Positions 1-7,414 of a stretch of 9,542 nt of DNA are shown piece after piece. Position 1 is the first letter of the stretch, and each line of letters begins with the position of its first letter. The position numbers and the translations under genes are program-made. Location: NCBI GenBank assembly GCA_938030835.1, contig CALHID010000146.1:1-9542 (forward strand), read 5' to 3'. The stretch comes from an uncultured Actinomyces sp. GTDB lineage: Bacteria > Actinomycetota > Actinomycetes > Actinomycetales > Actinomycetaceae. The notes beneath the pieces are model-generated. The model saw only the letters and a list, made by a program, of their open reading frames with translations. It was not told where the DNA came from and did no database searches.

Positions 1-432
1 GAAGGCGCCGAAAATACGCGCACGTAGCTCGAGGGCGTCGTCGATCGTCTTCATGCCCGGCGCGAAGACCGCGAAGTGATCGTTGCCGAAGTAGGACTGG
101 CCTGCGCCTGCTGCGACAAGCAGGGTGTCATAGGGAGTCTCAGCGTATTCGTTGTGATTACGCCACTTGACAATTCTATTTTCGACGTCAATATCTTCGA
201 CGAGTGCCTGGAAGACCTCGACGTTCTTCTGCTTGCGTAAGATTTCGCGCGTAGTTGGCGCGATATCACCCTCAGAGAGAATTCCAGTCGCAACCTGGTA
301 GAGGAGGGGCTGGAAAAGATGGTGTGATGTACGGGCAAGAATGGTGATGTCGGCGTTTGCATGCTTGAGGCGACGTGCGGCAGTCAATCCTGCAAAGCCG
401 GAACCAATGATGACAATACGATGACGGGGCAT
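1..432 (-). CDS. ndh: Type II NADH dehydrogenase (NDH-2), N-terminal 144 residues, runs off the left edge
   Basis: This is a membrane-associated flavoprotein that oxidises NADH and passes electrons to the quinone pool without pumping protons. The frame is open from base 432 to base 1 on the minus strand, so the C-terminal part lies outside the window. Visible features are the FAD-binding GSGFAG loop (residues 10-15) after a beta strand, the family stretch HHLFQPLLYQVATG (37-50), and AGAGQSYFGND (about 108-118). All match actinobacterial Ndh as I remember it, including ART after the second strand (33-35), where other flavoproteins carry an acidic residue. The ATG is preceded by AAGGAAGG. The gene follows lacI on the same strand across a 102-bp gap, but it is a respiratory housekeeping gene and probably not functionally tied to the sugar locus. 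Confidence 0.9.
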   Translation of the reverse strand, partial: MPRHRIVIIGSGFAGLTAARRLKHANADITILARTSHHLFQPLLYQVATGILSEGDIAPTTREILRKQKNVEVFQALVEDIDVENRIVKWRNHNEYAETPYDTLLVAAGAGQSYFGNDHFAVFAPGMKTIDDALELRARIFGAF

Positions 433-507
433 ATACCTTCCTTAATTAGATAAGGGAAAGCTTACTAAAATCACTATCGCCATCAAAGGTATACGTATGT
501 GTTTTCA

Positions 508-530
508 CTCATCTCCAATTAGAGGATGAG
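508..530 (-). terminator. Weak stem-loop just after lacI, possible terminator
   Basis: CTCATC (508-513) and GATGAG (525-530) form a 6-bp inverted repeat with an 11-base loop, beginning 4 bases beyond the lacI stop codon. On the minus strand it is followed by TGAAAACAC rather than a U-tract, so it is a poor intrinsic terminator. Its position right after the stop codon is the main argument for it. The rest of the 433-534 gap is A/T-rich and should hold the ndh promoter, but I could not find a convincing -35/-10 pair. Confidence 0.25.
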
Positions 531-534
531 TAGC

Positions 535-1542
535 TTATTGGGTTGACGCAGTTGAAGATCGAGCGATAAGTGTGGGTTCTTGATCGGAAACTGTGCGTGG
601 GCTTTCGCCGTGTAGTTGCTCCAGAAGGAGTTGTGCCCCCGCAAACCCGAGTGTTGCGGGATTTCGAGATATAGCAGTTATTGTGGGAGAGAACATTCTT
701 AACATGGGGGAGTCTTCGCAGGAACAGACCTTAATATCCTCACCGGTTTTCAGTCCCGCGTGAGCAATTGCCTGTAAGCCACCCAAAGTCAGGATTTCGT
801 TAGCAAAGATGATTCCGTCAGGGAGGTTGCTTGGGGTTAATAGTGTTCGTGTCGCCTGGAGTGCCGAGGCCTCGGAAAACTCGCTATCTGCTGCGATAGT
901 GATTGAGATTCCGTGCTGCCGGCCAAAATCGCGCAGTGTGGAAATGCGCTGCTGGATGTGAGTGAAGGATGAAGAACCGCAGACAAAGGCGATATGTCGG
1001 CATCCCTGCTCGGCCAAGTGAAGTGCAAGAAGTCGCACCATCTGTACGTCGTCACCAATAACAGCACCGCATTCATCAAACTTTTGCCCAATAACGACGG
1101 TCGGAAGTCCGTATTCGTTGAGTTTTGCCGGGCGGGGATCGTCATCGCGAGGGTCAACCACAATCGTCCCGTCGACGCGTCCTTGAGCCCACCAGTTTTC
1201 GTATGCCTTGAGTTCTTCTTCCATTGAGTGGGAAAGGTGAAGGAGAAGATCAATGCCGCTGTTGTCTAAAGCGTCCTGGATGCCGGTAATGAATTCGAAG
1301 AAGAAACGCTCAGAAGAATTATTGACACGTGGACGTTGCAAGACCAGGCCAATTGCGTTGGCGCGTGAGGAAGAAAGTGCACGTGCTGTCGCATTTGGGC
1401 GCCATCCCATCTTGGCTGCGATATCGATTATTCTTGCTCGCGTGGTAGGCGAAACGCCGGGACGATCGTTGAGGGCGAATGATACGGCTGCGCGGGAGAC
1501 GCCTGCTTCTCGCGCAATATCACGGATTGTTGGACGCGCCAT
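535..1542 (-). CDS. LacI-family transcriptional repressor of the mannoside operon
   Basis: This 335-residue protein has the full LacI/GalR architecture. An N-terminal helix-turn-helix (about residues 5-25, TIRDIAREAGVSRAAVSFAL) aligns without gaps to E. coli LacI. The positions that choose the operator in LacI (17, 18, 22) are Arg, Ala and Phe here. The hinge helix (about 50-57) keeps the minor-groove leucine at 56, as in LacI. Residues 61-330 form the two-lobed, periplasmic-binding-protein-like effector domain. The start ATG has AGAAGG seven bases upstream (1550-1555). It is transcribed divergently from the GH38 gene, the usual arrangement for a local autoregulated repressor, and a LacI-type palindrome lies between them. 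The effector is not readable from the sequence; mannose or a mannosyl-GlcNAc breakdown product is an inference from the neighbours. Confidence 0.93.
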   Translation of the reverse strand: MARPTIRDIAREAGVSRAAVSFALNDRPGVSPTTRARIIDIAAKMGWRPNATARALSSSRANAIGLVLQRPRVNNSSERFFFEFITGIQDALDNSGIDLLLHLSHSMEEELKAYENWWAQGRVDGTIVVDPRDDDPRPAKLNEYGLPTVVIGQKFDECGAVIGDDVQMVRLLALHLAEQGCRHIAFVCGSSSFTHIQQRISTLRDFGRQHGISITIAADSEFSEASALQATRTLLTPSNLPDGIIFANEILTLGGLQAIAHAGLKTGEDIKVCSCEDSPMLRMFSPTITAISRNPATLGFAGAQLLLEQLHGESPRTVSDQEPTLIARSSTASTQ

Positions 1543-1590
1543 TGCGACACCTTCTCTGGTCGTAATCGGATTGTTACAAGTTTACCTCGT

Positions 1591-1606
1591 ACTAAACCGG
1601 ATTAGT
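1591..1606. promoter_or_regulatory. Candidate LacI-family operator
   Basis: ACTAAACCGGATTAGT is a 16-bp inverted repeat with 7 of 8 base pairs symmetric, centred on CG, the hallmark of LacI/GalR-family operators. It lies 48 bp from the lacI start and 55 bp from the GH38 ATG, where it could block both divergent promoters. A second CGGATT half-site lies at 1567-1572, exactly 31 bp (about three helical turns) from the CGGATT at 1598-1603, but it has no matching left arm. By a simple random model, about 0.04 such palindromes would be expected in this 119-bp gap. The location therefore gives moderate support, not proof. Confidence 0.6.
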
Positions 1607-1609
1607 TGT

Positions 1610-1615
1610 TATTCT
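1610..1615 (+). promoter_or_regulatory. Candidate -10 box for the mannosidase operon
   Basis: TATTCT fits the actinobacterial TAnnnT -10 pattern and lies 4 bases downstream of the operator palindrome. Transcription would start near 1621-1624. No good -35 (TTGACA-like) is present at 16-18 bp upstream, which is common in actinobacterial promoters but weakens the call. Repressor bound at 1591-1606 would cover the spacer and so occlude RNA polymerase. Confidence 0.3.
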
Positions 1616-1652
1616 GAACGCAGTGCCTCGAAGTAGAAGCACTGCAGAAGAC

Positions 1653-1656
1653 GGAG
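1653..1656 (+). promoter_or_regulatory. Ribosome binding site selecting the GH38 ATG
   Basis: GGAG sits five bases before the ATG at 1662. The alternative upstream GTG at 1623 has no Shine-Dalgarno sequence, and the later ATG at 1686 has only a weak purine stretch. This favours 1662 as the main start. Confidence 0.65.
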
Positions 1657-1661
1657 ACGTG

Positions 1662-4600
1662 ATGCACGATAATAAAGAAATCCTCATGCAGCGTGTGACA
1701 CGCACATTGAAGGAACGAATCCTTCCGCGTGAGTACACGAAGATTTCTTCACTGCATGTCACTCAGTGGCGCCAGCCCTTAGAAGATGGTGTCATCTCGG
1801 AGCCAGTTCGTTTTGCGCAGGCCATGAAAGCCGACTTCACTCCTTTTGAGTTGGGGCAGACATGGGGCGGAGCATGGCAGACAACGTGGTTCAAGCTCCA
1901 CGGGCAGGTCCCCAGCGACCTAGAACTTTCACAAGGCCAGCGTCTTGAGCTTCGAATCGATCTGGGATTCGAAGAACACTCTGTAGGTTTTCACGCCGAG
2001 GCACTGGTAAGGGATCTGTCGGGGAAGACTGTCAAGGCCCTGAACCCTCGAAGCCGGTGGCTTCCTGTCGCGCAAAAGGCCGGAAGTGACATCGAGTATG
2101 TCATCGAGGCAGCGGCAAACCCCCTGCTATTGGGTATTCCTCCCTTCCAGCCCACTCACGATGGTGACAAGCTGACCGCTTCGCACCAAGAGCTGTACCA
2201 CTTCCGCCAGGCAGACCTTGTCGTCGTGAATGAAGATGTCTACGGGCTGGCACTTGATATTCAAGTTCTGCATGAGATGATCGAGGCGGCGCCTCACTTT
2301 GGCGATCATGAATGGGACGTCCTGCTGGGGCTCAATCGTGCGCTTGATTGCCTTGATCTTGACGATGTGGTTGCAACTGCCGGCGCAGCACGTGAAGTTC
2401 TTAAGCCTTTTATGCAGGCTGCTGCTTACCCCGGAGCACACCGAATCAGCGCTGTTGGCCATGCACACATCGACTCTGCATGGTTGTGGCCGCTGCGCGA
2501 AACACGTCGCAAGGTCAACAGGACTCTTGCCAACGTCGTTCGTCTTATCGAGGACGGTTCTTCCTTGATCTTCGCCCTTCCCGCTGCTCAGCATGTGGCC
2601 TGGCTTAAGGAAGATGACCCTGAACTTTTCGAACGCGTTCGCGAGCTTGTTGCAAAGGGGCGGATCGTTCCCGTAGGTGGAATGTGGGTCGAACCGGATG
2701 CTGTTCTTCCCGGTGGTGAGGCAATGTGCCGCCAGCTGGTTGAGGGCCTGGACTTCTTCGAAAACGAACTTGGCGCCTCGTGCCAAGAAATCTGGCTTCC
2801 CGACTCCTTCGGCTACTCTGCCGCACTTCCTCAAATTGCCCGAGAAGCTGGAATCGAACGCTTCCTGACGCAGAAGATTTCATGGAACCAGGTCAATACT
2901 TTCCCGCACCACACCCTGTTGTGGGAAGGCATTGATGGATCACGAATCTTTACGCACTTCCCGCCGATGGACACCTACGGCGCGGAAGTTACCGGCCAAA
3001 ACCTCACTCACGCTGTCGAAAACTTCAAGGACAAGGGACATGCAAGTGTTTCCCTAATGCCCTTCGGCTACGGTGACGGCGGTGGCGGCCCCACCCGTGA
3101 AATGCTTGAGCGCATTGACCGTTTCCGCTCACTACGCGGCGCCCCTGAAGTTGTGATGGAAACTCCCAAGCAGTTCTTTGATCGGGCGCTGGAAGATGCC
3201 GACCAGATTCCGGTGTGGGTCGGTGAACTCTACCTTGAGCTGCACCGCGGTACCTTCACCTCGCAGATCGATGCGAAGCAAGGGAACCGCCGCGGCGAAT
3301 CGATCCTGCGCGAGACTGAACTGTGGTGTTCCTACGCGGCAATCCAGGGCTTGATGGATTACCCCTATGAGGAGCTTCGTTCCTACTGGCGCACCCTCTT
3401 GCTGTGCCAGTTCCACGACATCCTTCCCGGAACATCGATCGCCTGGGTCTACCGCGAAGTCCGTGAGCTTCATAAGCAGATTCGTGAAGGCTGTGAAGCG
3501 CTCATTCAGAAGGCGCTCACGCTTCTTACTGCGTCAAGCAAGGACGGTCAGACCGGGGAACTGCTTGCCAATGCCTCTTCCTTCCCGCTTCATGGAACTG
3601 CAGCTCTGTCGGTTGCCGCTCCTGTGGAAGAAAAGGACTCCCAGGGTGTCCACCTGCTTCAGGTTGACGACGGCTATGAAATTACGAATGCCTTCTTCAA
3701 GGCGCGTGTTTCTGCAAGCGGCGAACTGACCTCGCTGCGAGAAATTGAATCTGATCGTGAGTGGATTCCCGCCGCTCAAAAGGCCGGAGAATTCCATATT
3801 CATCAGGACTTCCCGAATATGTGGGATGCCTGGGATTTGGATCCCTTCTACCGCAATTCGCTGCGTGTAGTCACTGACCGTTCGGTGTCCAATGTCGTCG
3901 TTGAACACGATCGAGTAGAGATCCATTCCACCGCACGGATTGATTCTTCCAGCATGGAGCTGGTTTGGATTTTCACCTCGGGAAGCAAAGCAATTGACCT
4001 CCACGTTGAGGCCGATTGGCACGAACACGAAAAGCTTCTCAAGCTTTCGATCCCGGTTGAACTGCACACCGATCACGCCCAGTACGAAACGCAGATGGGC
4101 TACATTACCCGTCCGACCCATGAGAATACCTCGTGGGATGCCTACCGCTTCGAGGTTTCTGCTCACCGCTGGGTTCGTTTGGAAAATGCCTCGTGTTCGT
4201 GGGCGATCGCAAACGATGCCACCTATGGATGGGACGTCACGCGTCACCAAAGTGACAGGCGCGGTACCTGGTCGCAGGTGCGCGCCACCTTGGTGAAGTC
4301 GGCCCGATTCCCCGATCCCGATCAGGATCAGGGACAGCACCAGTGGAATTTCAGGATCGTTCCCGATGCCTCGGTTCTCGAGGCAGTCGCTGCCGGTCAG
4401 CAGATTAACCTGGGTGAGCGAGAGGTCAGTGGCGCTCCCGTCGACGCTCCTTTCAGCGTCAGTGGTGCGGTCGTTGAGTCTGTTGCCTTGGCTCCTGACC
4501 GCAGTGGTGACCTTGTGATCCGCCTGTACGAGGCCGAAGGTGGGCCCTCACGCGTCACCTTCCGTGCCCCCAAGGCCGGCTCTGTCGCCGCTTGCGATCT

Positions 4601-4712
4601 GCGTTATCGTCCGAGCGAAAGTGAACCTGAGCTCCGCGGTGGCCAAGGGGAGTGGAGCTTCGATCTGTCTGCCTTCCAGATCACTACGCTGCGGGTTTCC
4701 TTCGCGAAGTGA
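1662..4712 (+). CDS. GH38 alpha-mannosidase, cytoplasmic
   Basis: This 1016-residue retaining, metal-dependent alpha-mannosidase should remove alpha-linked mannose from imported oligomannosides. An N-terminal beta domain spans about residues 30-210. The catalytic GH38 domain (about 260-520) shows HAHIDSAWLWPLRET from residue 267, with H269 and D271 as metal ligands by analogy to Golgi mannosidase II. It also shows WVEPDAVLPGGE and the nucleophile motif LPDSFGYS (D381). YLELHRGT (H528) and QFHDILPGTS (H585, probable last metal ligand) follow, then a C-terminal beta-sandwich region (about 620-1016). The length is normal for the family and no key residue is missing. There is no signal peptide, so the enzyme is intracellular. 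The start at ATG 1662 is chosen for its GGAG site and because family members often begin MHD; an in-frame GTG at 1623 would add 13 residues. It is the first gene of the operon, with a 14-bp gap to the next gene. Bond specificity (alpha-1,2/1,3/1,6) cannot be read from the sequence. Confidence 0.95.
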   Translation: MHDNKEILMQRVTRTLKERILPREYTKISSLHVTQWRQPLEDGVISEPVRFAQAMKADFTPFELGQTWGGAWQTTWFKLHGQVPSDLELSQGQRLELRIDLGFEEHSVGFHAEALVRDLSGKTVKALNPRSRWLPVAQKAGSDIEYVIEAAANPLLLGIPPFQPTHDGDKLTASHQELYHFRQADLVVVNEDVYGLALDIQVLHEMIEAAPHFGDHEWDVLLGLNRALDCLDLDDVVATAGAAREVLKPFMQAAAYPGAHRISAVGHAHIDSAWLWPLRETRRKVNRTLANVVRLIEDGSSLIFALPAAQHVAWLKEDDPELFERVRELVAKGRIVPVGGMWVEPDAVLPGGEAMCRQLVEGLDFFENELGASCQEIWLPDSFGYSAALPQIAREAGIERFLTQKISWNQVNTFPHHTLLWEGIDGSRIFTHFPPMDTYGAEVTGQNLTHAVENFKDKGHASVSLMPFGYGDGGGGPTREMLERIDRFRSLRGAPEVVMETPKQFFDRALEDADQIPVWVGELYLELHRGTFTSQIDAKQGNRRGESILRETELWCSYAAIQGLMDYPYEELRSYWRTLLLCQFHDILPGTSIAWVYREVRELHKQIREGCEALIQKALTLLTASSKDGQTGELLANASSFPLHGTAALSVAAPVEEKDSQGVHLLQVDDGYEITNAFFKARVSASGELTSLREIESDREWIPAAQKAGEFHIHQDFPNMWDAWDLDPFYRNSLRVVTDRSVSNVVVEHDRVEIHSTARIDSSSMELVWIFTSGSKAIDLHVEADWHEHEKLLKLSIPVELHTDHAQYETQMGYITRPTHENTSWDAYRFEVSAHRWVRLENASCSWAIANDATYGWDVTRHQSDRRGTWSQVRATLVKSARFPDPDQDQGQHQWNFRIVPDASVLEAVAAGQQINLGEREVSGAPVDAPFSVSGAVVESVALAPDRSGDLVIRLYEAEGGPSRVTFRAPKAGSVAACDLRYRPSESEPELRGGQGEWSFDLSAFQITTLRVSFAK

Positions 4713-4726
4713 ATAGGTGAGTCGTC

Positions 4727-5968
4727 ATGAAGTTCGGTGTGAACTACACTCCCCGGCAGGGATGGTTCCATTCGTGGTTGGATTTTGACTCCGAGGCCGT
4801 GCGGGATGATTTCCACGCAATCCGCGCTATCGGTGCTGACCACGTGAGGATTTTCCCGCTGTGGCCGCTACTTCAACCCAATCGCACTCTCATTCGCCCA
4901 AAGGCAATTGAAGATGTTGCAACCGTGGTTGAAATTGCGGGGGAGTGCGGTCTTCAGGTGACTGTGGATGTCCTTCAAGGACACCTCTCATCTTTTGACT
5001 TCTTGCCTTCGTGGGTCACCTCTTGGCATCGACGCAATCTCTTTACTGACCCGGATGTCGTTCAAGCAGAACGTAATCTGGTCAGCGAGATGGCTCGGGC
5101 TCTGCGTGGTATCCCCGCCGCCAGTGGCTTGTCGATTGGCAATGAGTTCTTCCAATTTGCTGCATCGCGTCATCCTTTCCCTCACAAAGTAAGTGAGGAA
5201 GAGGCAGGACGCTGGTTGGCGCAAATGCTCGGTACTGCCCGTGAAGAATGGCCCGAAGGTGTTCACACCCACAGTCATGATGACGATCTATGGTTTGAAA
5301 ACGACCAGCCTTTTTCTCCCCAAATGGCCACGTCATTGGGAGATCTCACCACTGTCCATTCGTGGATTTTTGGTCGGGTTGGTCCGCGTCTTGGTGCTCG
5401 TGCCCCGCAGCTCGTGTGGTTTGCCCGTTACCTGTGCGAACTCGCAGCTGCGTGGGCCGAGGACCCCTCGCGTGGAGTATGGCTTCAAGAAATCGGTGCA
5501 CCTGAGAACTACGTGGATCCAGAAGAGGCTCCGCAGTTCCTCACAGACACCGTAGAAATTCTCATGGGGCAGCGAGGCGGCGGAGTGTCGCCAGGCCTCG
5601 AAGGAGTCACCTGGTGGTGCTCCCACGATGTCTCCCGTGACCTTTCGGATTTCCCGGCACTCGAGCATTCCTTGGGACTGCTGGGACAGGATGGCAATCC
5701 AAAACCCATTGGAGAGGCCTTCCATCGTGCTGCTCAGCGTTGGGCGGATGTGCGAGCTCACGGTGAGCAACGTTCGTCCCTCCCCCTGACTGCACAGGAG
5801 TGGACGCGCGTCGACACCGACGCTCGGCACGAATATTTCGATCGCTGGATGGAACTCGCATTAGCGGGCGATGTCCGGCGAATCGAATTGAATCGTTCTT
5901 GTTATCGCTCTACGGGTGAGAGCAAGGACGAGGAGAAGAATATTTTCCTCTCAACGTGGGATTCCTAA
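4727..5968 (+). CDS. Clan GH-A glycosidase, GH5_18-like beta-mannosidase
   Basis: This 413-residue TIM-barrel hydrolase opens with MKFGVNYTPRQGWFHSWLDFD and contains QGHLSSFDFLPSW, TVHSWIFG and GVTWWCSHD. These stretches match, from memory, the actinobacterial GH5 subfamily 18. The catalytic pair is visible: the acid/base in GNEF (N139-E140, end of strand 4) and the nucleophile in WLQEIGAP (E255, strand 7), as expected for a retaining clan GH-A enzyme. Characterised GH5_18 members cleave Man-beta-1,4-GlcNAc, the N-glycan core disaccharide. That substrate is an inference here; another beta-mannoside is possible. There is no signal peptide, so it acts in the cytoplasm after the GH38 enzyme has trimmed the alpha-mannoses. 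AGGTGA lies six bases before the ATG, and the 14-bp gap to GH38 indicates co-transcription. The last 60 or so residues, beyond the barrel, are charged and have no motif I recognise. Confidence 0.85.
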   Translation: MKFGVNYTPRQGWFHSWLDFDSEAVRDDFHAIRAIGADHVRIFPLWPLLQPNRTLIRPKAIEDVATVVEIAGECGLQVTVDVLQGHLSSFDFLPSWVTSWHRRNLFTDPDVVQAERNLVSEMARALRGIPAASGLSIGNEFFQFAASRHPFPHKVSEEEAGRWLAQMLGTAREEWPEGVHTHSHDDDLWFENDQPFSPQMATSLGDLTTVHSWIFGRVGPRLGARAPQLVWFARYLCELAAAWAEDPSRGVWLQEIGAPENYVDPEEAPQFLTDTVEILMGQRGGGVSPGLEGVTWWCSHDVSRDLSDFPALEHSLGLLGQDGNPKPIGEAFHRAAQRWADVRAHGEQRSSLPLTAQEWTRVDTDARHEYFDRWMELALAGDVRRIELNRSCYRSTGESKDEEKNIFLSTWDS

Positions 5969-5996
5969 TTCCACAGCGTTCATCGAAAAACCTTCG

Positions 5997-6002
5997 AAGG
6001 AG
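5997..6002 (+). promoter_or_regulatory. Ribosome binding site setting the start of the binding-protein gene
   Basis: AAGGAG lies six bases before ATG 6009. It decides the start: the frame is open further upstream (from 5916), but only the ATG at 6009 places a lipoprotein signal peptide at the N-terminus. Confidence 0.85.
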
Positions 6003-6008
6003 AAGACC

Positions 6009-7295
6009 ATGCGTAAGACGCGCACTATCGTGACTGGTGTCGCACTTGCTGCGGCGTTCAGCCTCGCTGCTTGCACCGGCGGATCCGGCGCAAGCTCCAC
6101 CTCCAGTGCTTCTAGCTCAGCAGGCGGCACTACTGAGATTTCCTTCCAGACTTGGTCACTGAAAAACGATCGTTTCACCCCCTACTTCGAGCAGTTGGTG
6201 AAGGACTTCGAGGCTGAGAACCCCGACATCAAGGTCAAGTGGATTGACCAGCCCGGTGACGGCTACGAGGACAAGATCCTCCAGCAAGCTAACTCCGGTG
6301 AGCTCCCCGATGTCCTGAACCTGCCCCCGGGCTTTGCATACAAGCTTGCGGACACCGGACTTCTTGTCGACCTCGACAAGGTTGAAGGTGCGAAGGTATC
6401 CGAGTACGTCGATAGTGCTGCGAAGGCTTACCAGTTCCCGAATATCGAGGGCCACTACGGATACCCCTGGTACCTTGGCACTGATCTGAACTGGTACAAC
6501 GTCGGCAAGATGAAGGAAGTCGGTGTCGATACTTCCAAACTTCCGACCACCCTCGACGAACTCTTCTCGATGGCTTCCGCCGTTGCTAAGGCCAGCAACG
6601 GCGAGGTCAAGATGATCTCCTCCGTTCCCGACATTGGTACCTTCTCTGCCGCTGGTATTGATATCTACAAGGACGGAAAGTTCGTCTTCAATACCGATGA
6701 AGCTGCCAAGATCATCGACCAGTTCCAGAAGGCGTATAAGGATGGCGCAATGCCCGCCGAGGCGCTGAACGCCGACTACCAGGGCAATGCAGCACTCTAC
6801 AAGCAGGGCAAGAGCACCTGGACCACCGGTTCAGCTGGCTTCGCATCCGCGCTTAAGGCAGATGCTCCTTCTCTGATCGACCAGACCGAGGTTACCCCGC
6901 GTATCGGCCACGCACCGGTGTTCATCCAGGGTATCTCTGTTGCAAAGAACTCTAAGAACCAGGCCGCTGCCGTCAAGTTTGCGCAGTACGTGACCAACAC
7001 GAAGAACCAGGTTGAGTTCGTCAAGATCGCTCAGGGCTTCTTCCCCGGAACCAAGGCCGGTAACGAGAAGCCCGAGGCTTTCACCTCTGTTGTCTCTCTT
7101 GACCTGCAGAAGAAGGCCACTGAGTTGGCGGCAAAGGAACTGCCCAACACTGTTGAACAGTCTCCGCTCCAGTTCACCGACGAGATGGGTACCTACGTCA
7201 AGCAGCAGCTTGCTCTTGCCGTGAAGGGCGAAATCTCCTCGAAGGATGCCCTTGATAAGGCAGTCAAGTACTGCAACGACAACCTGGCAAAGTGA
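6009..7295 (+). CDS. ABC importer sugar-binding lipoprotein (extracellular family 1)
   Basis: This 428-residue precursor captures an oligosaccharide outside the cell and delivers it to the permeases encoded downstream. Residues 1-21 form a lipoprotein signal peptide: a basic MRKTR start, a hydrophobic core, and the lipobox LAAC with the lipidated cysteine at 22. A flexible Ser/Gly/Ala-rich linker follows (about 23-40). The mature two-lobed fold starts at EISFQTW, and the stretch QANSGELPDVLNLP is typical of CUT1 sugar-binding proteins. Lysine codons are almost all AAG (AAA appears only twice), and C-ending codons dominate, which suggests high expression. It lies 40 bp after the GH5-like gene and 119 bp before the first permease, with hairpins in that second gap. 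The genomic setting suggests a mannose-containing oligosaccharide, perhaps an N-glycan fragment, but the ligand cannot be read from the sequence. Confidence 0.93.
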   Translation: MRKTRTIVTGVALAAAFSLAACTGGSGASSTSSASSSAGGTTEISFQTWSLKNDRFTPYFEQLVKDFEAENPDIKVKWIDQPGDGYEDKILQQANSGELPDVLNLPPGFAYKLADTGLLVDLDKVEGAKVSEYVDSAAKAYQFPNIEGHYGYPWYLGTDLNWYNVGKMKEVGVDTSKLPTTLDELFSMASAVAKASNGEVKMISSVPDIGTFSAAGIDIYKDGKFVFNTDEAAKIIDQFQKAYKDGAMPAEALNADYQGNAALYKQGKSTWTTGSAGFASALKADAPSLIDQTEVTPRIGHAPVFIQGISVAKNSKNQAAAVKFAQYVTNTKNQVEFVKIAQGFFPGTKAGNEKPEAFTSVVSLDLQKKATELAAKELPNTVEQSPLQFTDEMGTYVKQQLALAVKGEISSKDALDKAVKYCNDNLAK

Positions 7296-7308
7296 TTTTC
7301 TGATCACT

Positions 7309-7345
7309 TGGTGGTGTTGGGAGCTAGCTCCTCCCAACACCACCA
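7309..7345 (+). terminator. Perfect 15-bp stem-loop after the binding-protein gene (attenuator or mRNA stabiliser)
   Basis: TGGTGGTGTTGGGAG (7309-7323) pairs perfectly with 7331-7345 around a 7-base loop, starting 14 bases after the stop codon at 7293-7295. No U-tract follows, so full termination is unlikely. In comparable import operons such a hairpin protects the upstream mRNA from 3' decay or causes partial termination, giving more binding protein than permease. That role is inferred. The inverted repeat itself is unmistakable. Confidence 0.75.
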
Positions 7346-7348
7346 CCC

Positions 7349-7373
7349 CCGCCACTGTTGGTAAAAGTGGCGG
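7349..7373 (+). other. Second GC-rich stem-loop, tandem to the first
   Basis: CCGCCACT (7349-7356) pairs with AGTGGCGG (7366-7373) around a 9-base loop. It begins three bases after the first hairpin ends. The two could act together as an mRNA stabiliser or a roadblock in front of the permease genes. It ends 26 bases before the permease ribosome binding site, so it does not hide that site. Confidence 0.6.
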
Positions 7374-7399
7374 CACTGTGTACCGACTTCCTTTGGGAT

Positions 7400-7406
7400 A
7401 AGGAGG
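7400..7406 (+). promoter_or_regulatory. Strong ribosome binding site of the first permease gene
   Basis: AAGGAGG lies eight bases before ATG 7415 and fixes that start. An in-frame GTG at 7358 falls inside the second hairpin, has no ribosome binding site, and would put a polar stretch in front of the first membrane helix. Confidence 0.85.
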
Positions 7407-7414
7407 AACAACAC

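Noticed and set aside
51..362. Minus-strand reading frame of 103 codons
   Set aside because: It lies inside the ndh coding region in another frame and is Ser/Arg-rich, as expected of an out-of-frame translation.
1253..1636. Plus-strand reading frame opposite lacI
   Set aside because: It is antisense to a complete, well-recognised LacI protein and shows no motif or ribosome binding site. The same holds for 994-1227.
2127..2834. Minus-strand reading frame of 235 codons inside the GH38 gene
   Set aside because: It is a shadow of a conserved catalytic domain with no recognisable protein features. The 268-codon frame at 3534-4340 is rejected for the same reason.
4312..4336. Short GATC-rich repeat in the GH38 gene
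   Set aside because: It encodes a local Asp/Gln-rich loop, is too short to be a repeat element, and has no copies elsewhere in the window.
5991..6000. CCTTCGAAGG palindrome overlapping the binding-protein ribosome binding site, considered as a second LacI operator or an RNA switch
   Set aside because: About nine perfect 10-bp palindromes are expected by chance in a window this size. It does not resemble the 1591-1606 site, and AAGG is explained by the ribosome binding site.
5916..6008. Upstream extension of the binding-protein gene
   Set aside because: It overlaps the end of the GH5-like gene and would bury the lipoprotein signal peptide. The AAGGAG site supports ATG 6009.
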